Part shown: positions 48,199 to 56,630 of the stretch, one piece after another | Layout of the letters: the number at the start of each line of letters is the position of its first letter | Numbering within the stretch: position 1 is the first letter of the stretch | Assembly: GCF_004006295.1 (NCBI RefSeq) | Contig: NZ_CP026096.1 | Coordinates: 1 to 61,312, forward strand | Source: Peribacillus asahii | GTDB taxonomy: Bacteria; Bacillota; Bacilli; Bacillales; DSM-1321 | Length of the DNA stretch: 61,312 bases | Direction of reading: 5' to 3' | Program-made: the position numbers and the translations under genes | Notes under the pieces: model-generated | Seen by the model: only the letters and a program-made list of their open reading frames with translations | Database searches by the model: none | What the model was told of the DNA's origin: nothing

Positions 48199-50181
48199 GT
48201 GAATAAAGAATTACAAAAATTACTGCTTTCAAAAGAAGAATACGTAGTAGAGGCAACACTTAACAAAAACTTGGTGGGGCAGCTTGCACGAAATTACGAC
48301 ACTGGGCTTTTGAATATCCTTCAATCAAACGAAAAGATTAAAGCTCACTTTTTCTCTTCAACTGATGGGGGACTTATTTTTAAGCTTGACGTTTTTCTTC
48401 AGTTCTTGAATAACAAGGCATTTTTGCCTGACAGTTATACAATTTATAAACAAAAAATTGGACTAGCATATAAGGGTGAGGTAGATTTACTTTCACAAAA
48501 TAAAGAAATTGTCCTTAACTGGCCCTACAAGGATTGTATTCTTGAAGGTGGGCAACACAAGGAAGATGCGAAGCGAGATGAATTATTTTTCAATGAAGTT
48601 TTGTCACCAACAGAGGTGACCAGGTTGATGGAACCAAAAGCTTTTTCAAATTTTGTTCTACATGATTCGACAGGTGTTTCAAAATTAGAAAACATTTCAG
48701 GTGAGGAAAACTTAATAATAAAAGGCAACAACCTTTTAGCTCTGTCCAGTCTAAAAGAAAAATTCGCGGGAAAAATTAAATTGATTTATATCGATCCACC
48801 GTATTATTTCAACGCCAATAAGTCTGAGGATACTTTTCGATACAATTCAAATTTCAAATTATCAACTTGGTTGGTTTTTATGAAAAATCGTCTAGAACTC
48901 GCAAAGGAGTTATTAGCAGAGGATGGTGCAATTTTTGCTCAAATCAGTGATGACGGTGTTGCCGAACTACACTTGTTGATGAAGGAGATTTTTAACACTC
49001 CAACAACCAACAACTTTATTAATAAGATTACAGTAAAAACAAAATCACCTTCAGGTTTTCAGAGTGTGAATCCTGGAGTCTTTGAAACTGCAGAATATAT
49101 TATTGGCTTTGCAAAAAATAAATCCAAGTGGACGTATAATCGCCAATATGTTGAAGCCGACTACGATGCAAACTACAAATGGGTTGTAACGAATATTGAC
49201 GATGATTTTAAGAATTGGAACATCGTTGATATTAAAGAAGTAATAGCTAATGACTTAGGTTTGACGTTAGAAGATTTCAAGAAAAAATACGATGACAAGT
49301 TAATTTTGGGATTGATGGCGGAATATGCTTTAAAGAATTCAGATAAAGTATTTCAATCAGTCGCAATTAGTAATAAAGCAGGAGCACAAATAAAAAAAGT
49401 AAGGGATGAATCTAAATTAAGCCCCCACGAAATCTTTTTAGTGAGAAGAGAAGGCCAATATGATGTGTATGTAAATAAAGGCCGAGAAATGGCGTTTTAT
49501 CAGAAAAAAATTAGAGATATAAATGGTGAAATGGTACCTAGTGTCCAAGCAACAAACATGTGGACTGACACACCATATGAAGGGATTGCATCTGAAGGAG
49601 GAGTAGTTCTAAAAGGTGGAAAAAAACCTGAGAAACTTCTTAAGCGGATTATTGAGATGGGTACTGACTCTGAGAACGATATAGTCATGGATTTCTTTTT
49701 AGGAAGTGGTACAACGTGTGCGGTTGCCCATAAACTTGGTCGAAGATACATTGGTATTGAGCAATTAGACTATATTGATGAACTTGCCATCCCTCGACTG
49801 GAATCAGTTATAAACGGAGACCAAAGTGGTATTTCTAAAATACAAGGATGGACTGGAGGTGGTTCATTTGTGTACTGTGAAATTAAGAATGATGCAAAAG
49901 AATTTGTCAATAGAATTGAGGAAGCAAGTGATGATGGCGAGCTACTTGAGCTATTCGAATTAGCGAAGAAATCATCTTTTATTTCATATCGAATTGATCC
50001 TAACAAAATGAAGTCTTCGGAATTTGAAAAACTTTCATTTGCAGAACAAAAGCAATTACTTCGCGAAATCATCGATAATAACAACTTGTATGTGAATTAT
50101 TCTGATATTGAGGATCAGTCGTACGGGATTAGTGCCGAAGACAAAGTGTTAAACCGTCAATTCTACGGGGGTGGTGAGTAG
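48199..50181 (+). CDS. mod: Type III restriction-modification system methyltransferase (Mod)
   Basis: 660 residues. Motif IV DPPY (YIDPPYYFNANKSEDTFRY) is near residue 199 and the SAM-binding motif FFLGSGTTCAVAHKLG near residue 497, so the order is IV before I (beta class), as in type III Mod proteins. Between them lies a target-recognition region. The start follows CTAGGAGGAATT. It methylates one strand of an asymmetric site and directs the Res subunit. Only two bases separate it from res, consistent with a complex. Confidence 0.93.
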   Translation: MNKELQKLLLSKEEYVVEATLNKNLVGQLARNYDTGLLNILQSNEKIKAHFFSSTDGGLIFKLDVFLQFLNNKAFLPDSYTIYKQKIGLAYKGEVDLLSQNKEIVLNWPYKDCILEGGQHKEDAKRDELFFNEVLSPTEVTRLMEPKAFSNFVLHDSTGVSKLENISGEENLIIKGNNLLALSSLKEKFAGKIKLIYIDPPYYFNANKSEDTFRYNSNFKLSTWLVFMKNRLELAKELLAEDGAIFAQISDDGVAELHLLMKEIFNTPTTNNFINKITVKTKSPSGFQSVNPGVFETAEYIIGFAKNKSKWTYNRQYVEADYDANYKWVVTNIDDDFKNWNIVDIKEVIANDLGLTLEDFKKKYDDKLILGLMAEYALKNSDKVFQSVAISNKAGAQIKKVRDESKLSPHEIFLVRREGQYDVYVNKGREMAFYQKKIRDINGEMVPSVQATNMWTDTPYEGIASEGGVVLKGGKKPEKLLKRIIEMGTDSENDIVMDFFLGSGTTCAVAHKLGRRYIGIEQLDYIDELAIPRLESVINGDQSGISKIQGWTGGGSFVYCEIKNDAKEFVNRIEEASDDGELLELFELAKKSSFISYRIDPNKMKSSEFEKLSFAEQKQLLREIIDNNNLYVNYSDIEDQSYGISAEDKVLNRQFYGGGE

Positions 50182-50183
50182 AT

Positions 50184-52955
50184 ATGGCACAATTCTTATA
50201 CGAAAAATATGATGGGGGACTAGGGATTTTTTCCAACTACTTTAAGGATCAAGTTCCTAACTATATCACTGAAAATCTCCGGCATGAGTTGCGCGAGTAT
50301 CAATTAGAAGGTATTGGTCGCTATTTGAACTATGCGCATAGGGATGAACAAAATCGAACCTACCCCGAACAATTGCTCTTTAATATGGCAACTGGATCAG
50401 GTAAAACGATGATGATGGCTGCAATTATTTTGGAGAAGTACAAGCAGGGTGAAAGGAACTTTCTGTTCTTTGTAAATAACTCTAACATTATTGAAAAAAC
50501 GCGGTCTAACTTTCTCGATTCAACTTCAGGAAAATATTTGTTTGCTGATTCCATAATGATTGCGGATGAGTTGGTAGAAATCCGGGAAGTTACAGATTTT
50601 TCAGATTCGAACGAGGATGCAATTAACCTCTTATTTACAACTATCCAGCAACTGCATATCGACTTGAATACACCTCGTGAAAATCGTCTCTCTTATGAAC
50701 AATTCGAGGACATTTCCGTTGTAATGCTCGCCGACGAAGCACATCACTTGAATGCCGGACTCAATGCGGATGAGAAAAAGGATAATACCAGTTGGACTGC
50801 GACAGTTGATAATATTCAAAGAAATGCAAAAAAATCTTCTCTTTTCGAGTTCACTGCAACGATAGATTTGTCAGATGCTGACATTGCAGCGAAGTACAGA
50901 GAACACTTACTGTATAAATATGATCTTAAAGATTTTCGATTAGATGGTTATAGTAAAGATGTTTTGTTCCACCTGGTAAATAATGAAGTTGATGTGCGTA
51001 TGCTTCAAGCAATAATCATCAGTCAATTCAGAAAGAAAGTCGCATTAAAAAATGGGATTAACTTAAAGCCACTAATTCTATTTAAGTCACAAAAGAAGAC
51101 AGAGAGCGCAGGGAATCTATCTGATTTTCTTGAAATTTTGGATGGTCTAACGGCTAATCAAATTGAACAACAAAAACAAGCCTCAACTGGCCTTGATGGT
51201 ATTTTGACACAGGCGTTTGACTTTTTTGATGAAAATGGCATTACTCATGAGAACCTAATTGCCGAATTAAAAGAAGACTTCCGCGAAGAACGATTAATGC
51301 TTATCGATAGTGATAATAAGACGAGTGATAAGTTGGTTGAATTAAATACTCTGGAAGATCCCAAAAATGAGATTCGGGCTATCTTTGCTGTTGATATGCT
51401 GAACGAAGGATGGGATGTACTAAATCTATTTGATATCGTTCGCCTCTACGATACTCGTGATGGGAAGACGACGAAAGCTGGATTTAAGCCCGGGGCGACA
51501 ACTAATGCAGAGAAGCAACTTATTGGTCGTGGAGCTCGTTACTATCCATTTGTCATCAATAATGATTTAGCTATGAAATACAAGCGGAAATTTGACCATA
51601 ATGAAGCGGCCGAACTACGCGTGATTGAACAACTTCACTACCATTCGAAAGACAACCCGAGGTATATTTCTGAGCTGAAGCAAGTTCTTCGTGAATCCGG
51701 AATCTATGATGACCAATCAATGGTTGAAAGGCAAATCAAATTGAAACGATCCTTCCGGAAAACAGGCACTTATAAGCACGGTGTCGTATGGGTCAACAGT
51801 CGAGTTGAGAAGCCGTCCTTTACATCGGTGCAAGGGTCCTTATTCGGGGATGATTGGGAAATCATTCTTCCAGAGGAACTGGAAATCCATCTTCCAACTT
51901 CTGGTATGGGCGACTTTGCAGCCTTTGAAGGAGAAGACAGAGAGGTTTTTCAAGTTAAGAAAAAACAAGATAACCGAAAGTTCAAAGTCGGAAAAGAAAT
52001 CACCCTCAATGTTTTGAGAGCAGCAGTAAACCTAAAAAATAAAGATTTTAATTTTGAGAAACTGCATAAATCTTATGTCGGACTACCAACTTTGGAAGGC
52101 TTCTTGAAAGAAATTCAAAACAAAGTGTCTGTTATTGTCTTTGGTGATGAAGAGGATGTAAAAACTCTTTCTCAAGATCACAAGCTGTTTATTTCAAATG
52201 CAATTCTGCAGGCTATTGCAGATGAGTACATTAATGTTGAGAAACAGTACGAAGGAACGTTGGAATTCGAAGCAGTCAAGATTAAAGATGTTTTCGAGAA
52301 GAGAATTCAACGCAAGTATGTTATTGATTCGAATAGCAACAAGGAGAATGGTATTTCTCAAAAAGACTTAACTGAAACCAGAATCTTCGAGGATATCGAT
52401 AAACTTGACTGGTATGCTTATACAGATAACTTTGGTACAAGCGAGGAAAAATTAGTAGTTAGAACCATCAAACAACACATGGCTGAGCTTGAAACAAAAC
52501 TAACTGATATCTATTTGCTTCGTAATGAGAAAGCAATAAGAATTTATAGTTTTGATAAAGGTAATGCTTTCGAGCCAGACTTTGTCATGTTTGCAAATGA
52601 TGCGGAAACTGGTAATGTTTCTTGGCAATTCTTTATTGAGCCGAAAGGAAGTCAATTTCTAGATTCAAATGGGCAATTCGACAATGGTAAAGAGGGTTGG
52701 AAACAAGCTTTTCTGAAGCAAATTAAGGAAAAAGATGAAGATGGCCTTTTAGTTGATGATGATCATTATCGTATCGTTGGCCTTCCATTTTACAATCATG
52801 ACCACACAAAAGAAGCTTTTCTCGATGAATTAAGGACGTCACTTAATATCTCGGACGAAGTGAAAATTAAAGCTAGTCATTCTGTTCAAGATAGCCTCTT
52901 TGATGACTACGAGGATCTTACGCTGGTTGCCGAAGATGATCCGGAACAAAAATAA
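50184..52955 (+). CDS. res: Type III restriction endonuclease subunit (Res)
   Basis: 923 residues. DEAD/DEAH translocase at the N-terminus: Walker A LLFNMATGSGKTMMMAAIIL near residue 67, DEAH box VVMLADEAHHLN near residue 182, later motif LNEGWDVLNLFDIVRLYDTR near residue 410 and QLIGRGARYYP. The C-terminal nuclease has EPDFVMFAND...QFFIEPKGSQ near residues 796-820, the PD...ExK arrangement. Lies two bases downstream of mod and ends at a terminator (53010-53038). All catalytic motifs appear intact. Confidence 0.93.
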   Translation: MAQFLYEKYDGGLGIFSNYFKDQVPNYITENLRHELREYQLEGIGRYLNYAHRDEQNRTYPEQLLFNMATGSGKTMMMAAIILEKYKQGERNFLFFVNNSNIIEKTRSNFLDSTSGKYLFADSIMIADELVEIREVTDFSDSNEDAINLLFTTIQQLHIDLNTPRENRLSYEQFEDISVVMLADEAHHLNAGLNADEKKDNTSWTATVDNIQRNAKKSSLFEFTATIDLSDADIAAKYREHLLYKYDLKDFRLDGYSKDVLFHLVNNEVDVRMLQAIIISQFRKKVALKNGINLKPLILFKSQKKTESAGNLSDFLEILDGLTANQIEQQKQASTGLDGILTQAFDFFDENGITHENLIAELKEDFREERLMLIDSDNKTSDKLVELNTLEDPKNEIRAIFAVDMLNEGWDVLNLFDIVRLYDTRDGKTTKAGFKPGATTNAEKQLIGRGARYYPFVINNDLAMKYKRKFDHNEAAELRVIEQLHYHSKDNPRYISELKQVLRESGIYDDQSMVERQIKLKRSFRKTGTYKHGVVWVNSRVEKPSFTSVQGSLFGDDWEIILPEELEIHLPTSGMGDFAAFEGEDREVFQVKKKQDNRKFKVGKEITLNVLRAAVNLKNKDFNFEKLHKSYVGLPTLEGFLKEIQNKVSVIVFGDEEDVKTLSQDHKLFISNAILQAIADEYINVEKQYEGTLEFEAVKIKDVFEKRIQRKYVIDSNSNKENGISQKDLTETRIFEDIDKLDWYAYTDNFGTSEEKLVVRTIKQHMAELETKLTDIYLLRNEKAIRIYSFDKGNAFEPDFVMFANDAETGNVSWQFFIEPKGSQFLDSNGQFDNGKEGWKQAFLKQIKEKDEDGLLVDDDHYRIVGLPFYNHDHTKEAFLDELRTSLNISDEVKIKASHSVQDSLFDDYEDLTLVAEDDPEQK

Positions 52956-53009
52956 TTAATTGAATTTCGTCGACCTTAAGTAATGTGCTACTGACAAATC
53001 AAAATCCCT

Positions 53010-53038
53010 GCCGTTCACAACTGAGTAGCAGGGATTTT
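53010..53038. terminator. Bidirectional terminator at the end of the restriction operon
   Basis: AAATCCCTGC...GCAGGGATTTTT hairpin with a 17-base loop, directly between res and the convergent helix-turn-helix remnant. Confidence 0.85.
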
Positions 53039-53039
53039 T

Positions 53040-53226
53040 CTATTCTCTGACCAATTCCATGATGTCGGTGATATCGCAATCAAGCGCCTTACAGATACGA
53101 AGAAGAATACCAGTTGTAATGTTTTCGCCTTTGTTGAGCTTTGCAATGGAGGCGGAACTGATGCCTGTCATCTCTCGCAATTCAGACTTTTTGATGTCAT
53201 GGTCAATCAGCAATTTCCAGAGTGGA
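53040..53226 (-). pseudogene. XRE-family regulator missing its start
   Basis: Minus-strand frame reading NNPLWKLLIDHDIKKSELRE then the helix-turn-helix TGISSASIAKLNKGENITTG and the conserved end ALDCDITDIMELVRE. Family members start only a few residues before NPLWK, but here the upstream sequence is unrelated AT-rich DNA and there is no suitable ATG or ribosome binding site. It is a homologue of the truncated regulator at 44235, so the defence island is bounded by two broken copies of the same regulator type. Confidence 0.65.
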
Positions 53227-53384
53227 TTATTGAAAAATTTAAAGAAATACAGTATAGAAAGTTTAGTAAGCAAAAATTTAAAACGCCTATATCGTATATA
53301 CGACATGAAAGTTGTTCTAAATTTAATATGAAAATTCATCCTGGATATATGTATTGTAAAACATTGGAATATTGGTTTAAATAG
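53226..53384 (+). pseudogene. Possible C-terminal remnant on the opposite strand
   Basis: A plus-strand open frame (WIIEKFKEIQYRKFSKQKFK through HPGYMYCKTLEYWFK, stop) with protein-like composition but no start starts exactly where the regulator homology ends at about 53226. It may be the tail of another gene joined here, which would mark a recombination joint. Weak evidence. Confidence 0.3.
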
Positions 53385-53443
53385 TTGGAAAATAGTTTTA
53401 ATCAATCTTTTTTATAAAAACTAAATCCACTTAAATATTAAAC

Positions 53444-53600
53444 CCACGTACTTTGATCAAACTTTGTTCAAAATGTGTGGGTTTCTTCTGTTGTAATATC
53501 AACGTTTATGGCATTATTTTAATCAAACTTTATTCCAAACCAACAATAATTAAAAGGGTGATACATATTAGTCATGACTAACATGTATCACCCTCTATTT
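53444..53600. terminator. Two terminator hairpins
   Basis: AAACCCAC...GTGTGGGTTT (53444-53490) and AGGGTGATACAT...ATGTATCACCCT (53552-53592) each with T-rich 3' sides. They insulate the defence island from the lipoprotein gene; no gene lies between. Confidence 0.75.
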
Positions 53601-53657
53601 TTACGACTTTTTAATATTTAGATCTTGATAAAACGTTTAAACACTGGTTCCTACTTT

Positions 53658-54917
53658 TTATCTCGGTAAAGTAAATGTTGCTGTTCTGCCTTTAAACGCT
53701 TCGTTCCCGTCTTTTGCAATAAATGGTCCGAACTCCATAGTAAACTTTTTATACAACTGAAATTCATCTTTCCTGAATAGGAAAACGTGTAACTTTTCAC
53801 CTGTTTGGCCAGCTGCAATTTCGTCTGGATCACTTGGTTCAGCCATGCCCTGACTTAAAAATCTTGCTCGATTGTCGTCAACATTAAGGATAGTACCAAG
53901 GTTTGAAATACTAACTGGTGAGCTTGATTGATTATCAATTTTTATTTTGACTGTCAATGCAGCAACTCCACTATCTCCAAAATCACTGAACATTTGTTTA
54001 TTTGCTTCTGTTGGTATGACTTCCGTATATTGTACACCTTCAACCGTTACTTTCACATCGCCAATCTGCTGTGTATCATTGATCCCAGATTTTTCAAAAA
54101 TCATTTTCTTGTCGGCCCAGTTATCTGTAGTTAGGCGATCCTGATAAAATTTAGGTTGTCCGGCTGTTTCATTAGCTTGTTCATCACTATAAATAAAATC
54201 ATAAGCTGGCGATTCCTGTAAGTTGCTATTTTTATATTGATCGTTATCTGCTACTCCACCTTCAATGATGTATTTCGGTTTCACAGTTTTTAATTTATCA
54301 AATTCATCATTAGTTAAAGTAAAGGTCATTAAGCCTGTTACCTTCTCGTCAGCTTCAAATAAAGATATTTGTTCTTTATTTTTTTTGATTTTGTTAATTT
54401 GTTGATCTTCTGGTACAAAGTTTTTCCAATCAGACGGAATATAATCTAAATCATTGTTTAGTTGAATTTTATGATTATTGTTAAAGTACATCGGTTTGTC
54501 GGTTCCATTTTCAATGGTAACTTTAGTTGTAACCACATATCCATCGATTTGATCGTCAAACAATATCTTAGAATACTCATTCATATCTGTTACTTTAACA
54601 ATTTGGTATTCATCGACAGAAATTTTAAAATCATCTAAATCATGAGTATATTTAGGGTCTTTATTTGTGTAAATCACTTCTACATTACCTTCAGATTCTT
54701 CTGCGATGCTTGGATTCAATACTTCACCTGAATTTTCAGAAGAAGTTTCCTTTGTTTCTTCGACTTTTGTATTCTCTTTTTCTTCAGTAGGAGCATTGGT
54801 TGTTTCTTTGCTTGGCTCCGTTTTTGTTCCTGAAGTCTTTTCTTCATTTCCGCATGCTGACAATAAAAGCATTGCTGCAGAAATGATTGTTGCCGTTAAT
54901 ACTTTCGCTTTCCCCAC
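53658..54917 (-). CDS. Surface lipoprotein, DUF5068-like
   Basis: 419 residues from GTG 54917 (VGKAKVLTATIISAAMLLLS, lipobox LLLSAC); the alternative longer frame adds a non-signal extension. After a Ser/Thr/Glu linker come two similar beta-rich domains (VTTKVTIENGTDKPMYFNNN near residue 135; VAALTVKIKIDNQSSSPVSI near residue 330), the double-domain plan of DUF5068-type lipoproteins of Bacillus and Listeria, which share the TIENGTDKP-like immunoglobulin-style strand. Extracellular, membrane-anchored. Its role on a conjugative plasmid is unknown, perhaps cell contact or immunity. Confidence 0.7.
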   Translation of the reverse strand: MGKAKVLTATIISAAMLLLSACGNEEKTSGTKTEPSKETTNAPTEEKENTKVEETKETSSENSGEVLNPSIAEESEGNVEVIYTNKDPKYTHDLDDFKISVDEYQIVKVTDMNEYSKILFDDQIDGYVVTTKVTIENGTDKPMYFNNNHKIQLNNDLDYIPSDWKNFVPEDQQINKIKKNKEQISLFEADEKVTGLMTFTLTNDEFDKLKTVKPKYIIEGGVADNDQYKNSNLQESPAYDFIYSDEQANETAGQPKFYQDRLTTDNWADKKMIFEKSGINDTQQIGDVKVTVEGVQYTEVIPTEANKQMFSDFGDSGVAALTVKIKIDNQSSSPVSISNLGTILNVDDNRARFLSQGMAEPSDPDEIAAGQTGEKLHVFLFRKDEFQLYKKFTMEFGPFIAKDGNEAFKGRTATFTLPR

Positions 54918-55124
54918 GTTTTCACAACCTTCTTTTTTATGTAGTTCGTCATAATTATAAAGGAAATCTACCAAAGCGCCCTTAAAATTACATTTTTCGT
55001 AAAAAACGAGAAAGAAGTATTATGAATGAATTTCAAAATTGAGAAAAACGACTTAATTATCACCACATACTTATACCTATAAAAATACAGAAGAAAAGAG
55101 TACAAAATTCTTTTTTTACAATCA

Positions 55125-56510
55125 CTATTCATTCACTTTACTCTTTTCTATGATATTTTCATTAACTTTGTTATCCCCTTCCTCATTATAATTTCTTATC
55201 TCCTCGCTGTTATTCATCATTATATTTGAACGTATAGATTCACTTGTATCTCTAGCATACTTCGAAATTTTAGAATACCTCTCATTAATCAAAGATGCTA
55301 TTTCATCAAAATCAATATTAGATTCCTCAAACGTTTTCTCTAGATACGCATGAGCATTTATTAAGTGTTCATACTCTGTATTAGCAATATTTTTAATTTC
55401 ATCTTCAATATCGACTATTTGTAATTTCTTTTCATCACTAATTTGGGTTGCCTGTTCAACACCAGAATCTTTCCAATTTGACCATTTATACTGCTGTACT
55501 TCATATTGCTGACGTAAGTATTTATTTAATTCTTGTTGAGAATTAACATTCTTAAATTCACCATTTCCTTCGTCAGAAACTTCTTTTAATAATCTTTGTC
55601 CATTATCATCAATATCAAAACCAATAATATTAACAGTAATATCAATTCCCGATTCCTTTAATTCTTTCACTACCTCAACAGGATCACCACCACAAGTTTC
55701 TATCCCATCACTCACCACATACACTATAACTTTCTCATTATCATTAATATCGTTTTTAATCGATTCTAAAGCTAAAGCGATAGGTGTCCAACCTGAAGGT
55801 TGGATTGATCCTAAAGATTTATTAAACTCTTCTTTATTAAAATTACCACTATACACTTCTTCAGTTGATGAGCATGATAGTAGTTTATCTTCTTGCTTAT
55901 TGCTCCCCTTATTTCCATATGCTCTTAATGAAATTGATGAATCAGACGGAAGACCTTGAGCAAATTCTTCAATAGATTCTTTAGCTGCTTCCATCTTAGT
56001 AATTCCATTTATCTGCCCGAACATGCTACCACTTGCATCTAACAATATAACGTAACGAATATTTTTTATTGTTGTATCAATATTTTCATCTGGCCGTTCT
56101 AAGTTAACATTAATAACATCATCAAAATTGACTAATGTCTCAACTTCAGAGGAATAATCTTCTTTTAAAAGATTAAGTAATTTATCATAGTATTCTTGTT
56201 CTGTTAAATTTGGTGGCAGCTGATCTATCTTCTTATAGAGATCCTCTTCACTGTAATTAGAACCACTATAAATCCCATTATAGTCTAGCATCATCTTTTC
56301 AACGTCTGTAAGTGGTCGTTTGAAATCACTTTCATCATAAGGAAGGGGCTGATTTTCTCCTTCTTCATCACTTTCATTTTTTTCAACAATCACGCTTTTA
56401 TCATCGGTTATAGTTTGTTCCTCATTATTTTTTGAACTACTTTCCTCTTCACTACAAGCAGTTAAAACAATTGTACATATTAATAAAATAAAAATAATAC
56501 TCTTTTTCAT
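55125..56510 (-). CDS. VWA-domain lipoprotein
   Basis: 461 residues. Signal peptide with lipobox IVLTAC. After an acidic linker a von Willebrand factor A domain runs from about residue 148 to 330 with the MIDAS DASGS (VILLDASGSMFGQINGITKM), TPIALAL and VVSDGIETCGGDPVEVV; a helical tail follows. VWA domains mediate metal-dependent adhesion, so contact with recipient cells is plausible. It lies upstream of the DUF5068-type lipoprotein on the same strand and downstream of virD4. Its own promoter region is short (56511-56590). Confidence 0.85.
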   Translation of the reverse strand: MKKSIIFILLICTIVLTACSEEESSSKNNEEQTITDDKSVIVEKNESDEEGENQPLPYDESDFKRPLTDVEKMMLDYNGIYSGSNYSEEDLYKKIDQLPPNLTEQEYYDKLLNLLKEDYSSEVETLVNFDDVINVNLERPDENIDTTIKNIRYVILLDASGSMFGQINGITKMEAAKESIEEFAQGLPSDSSISLRAYGNKGSNKQEDKLLSCSSTEEVYSGNFNKEEFNKSLGSIQPSGWTPIALALESIKNDINDNEKVIVYVVSDGIETCGGDPVEVVKELKESGIDITVNIIGFDIDDNGQRLLKEVSDEGNGEFKNVNSQQELNKYLRQQYEVQQYKWSNWKDSGVEQATQISDEKKLQIVDIEDEIKNIANTEYEHLINAHAYLEKTFEESNIDFDEIASLINERYSKISKYARDTSESIRSNIMMNNSEEIRNYNEEGDNKVNENIIEKSKVNE

Positions 56511-56630
56511 TACACTATCTATCTCCTCTCTATTGAAAAAAGGTGCTCACTAACTACAGTAGTAAACACCCTTCTTACGGACAAATATTATTACCTTTCT
56601 AAAGATAACGAACGTTCCTTATTTTTTTCA

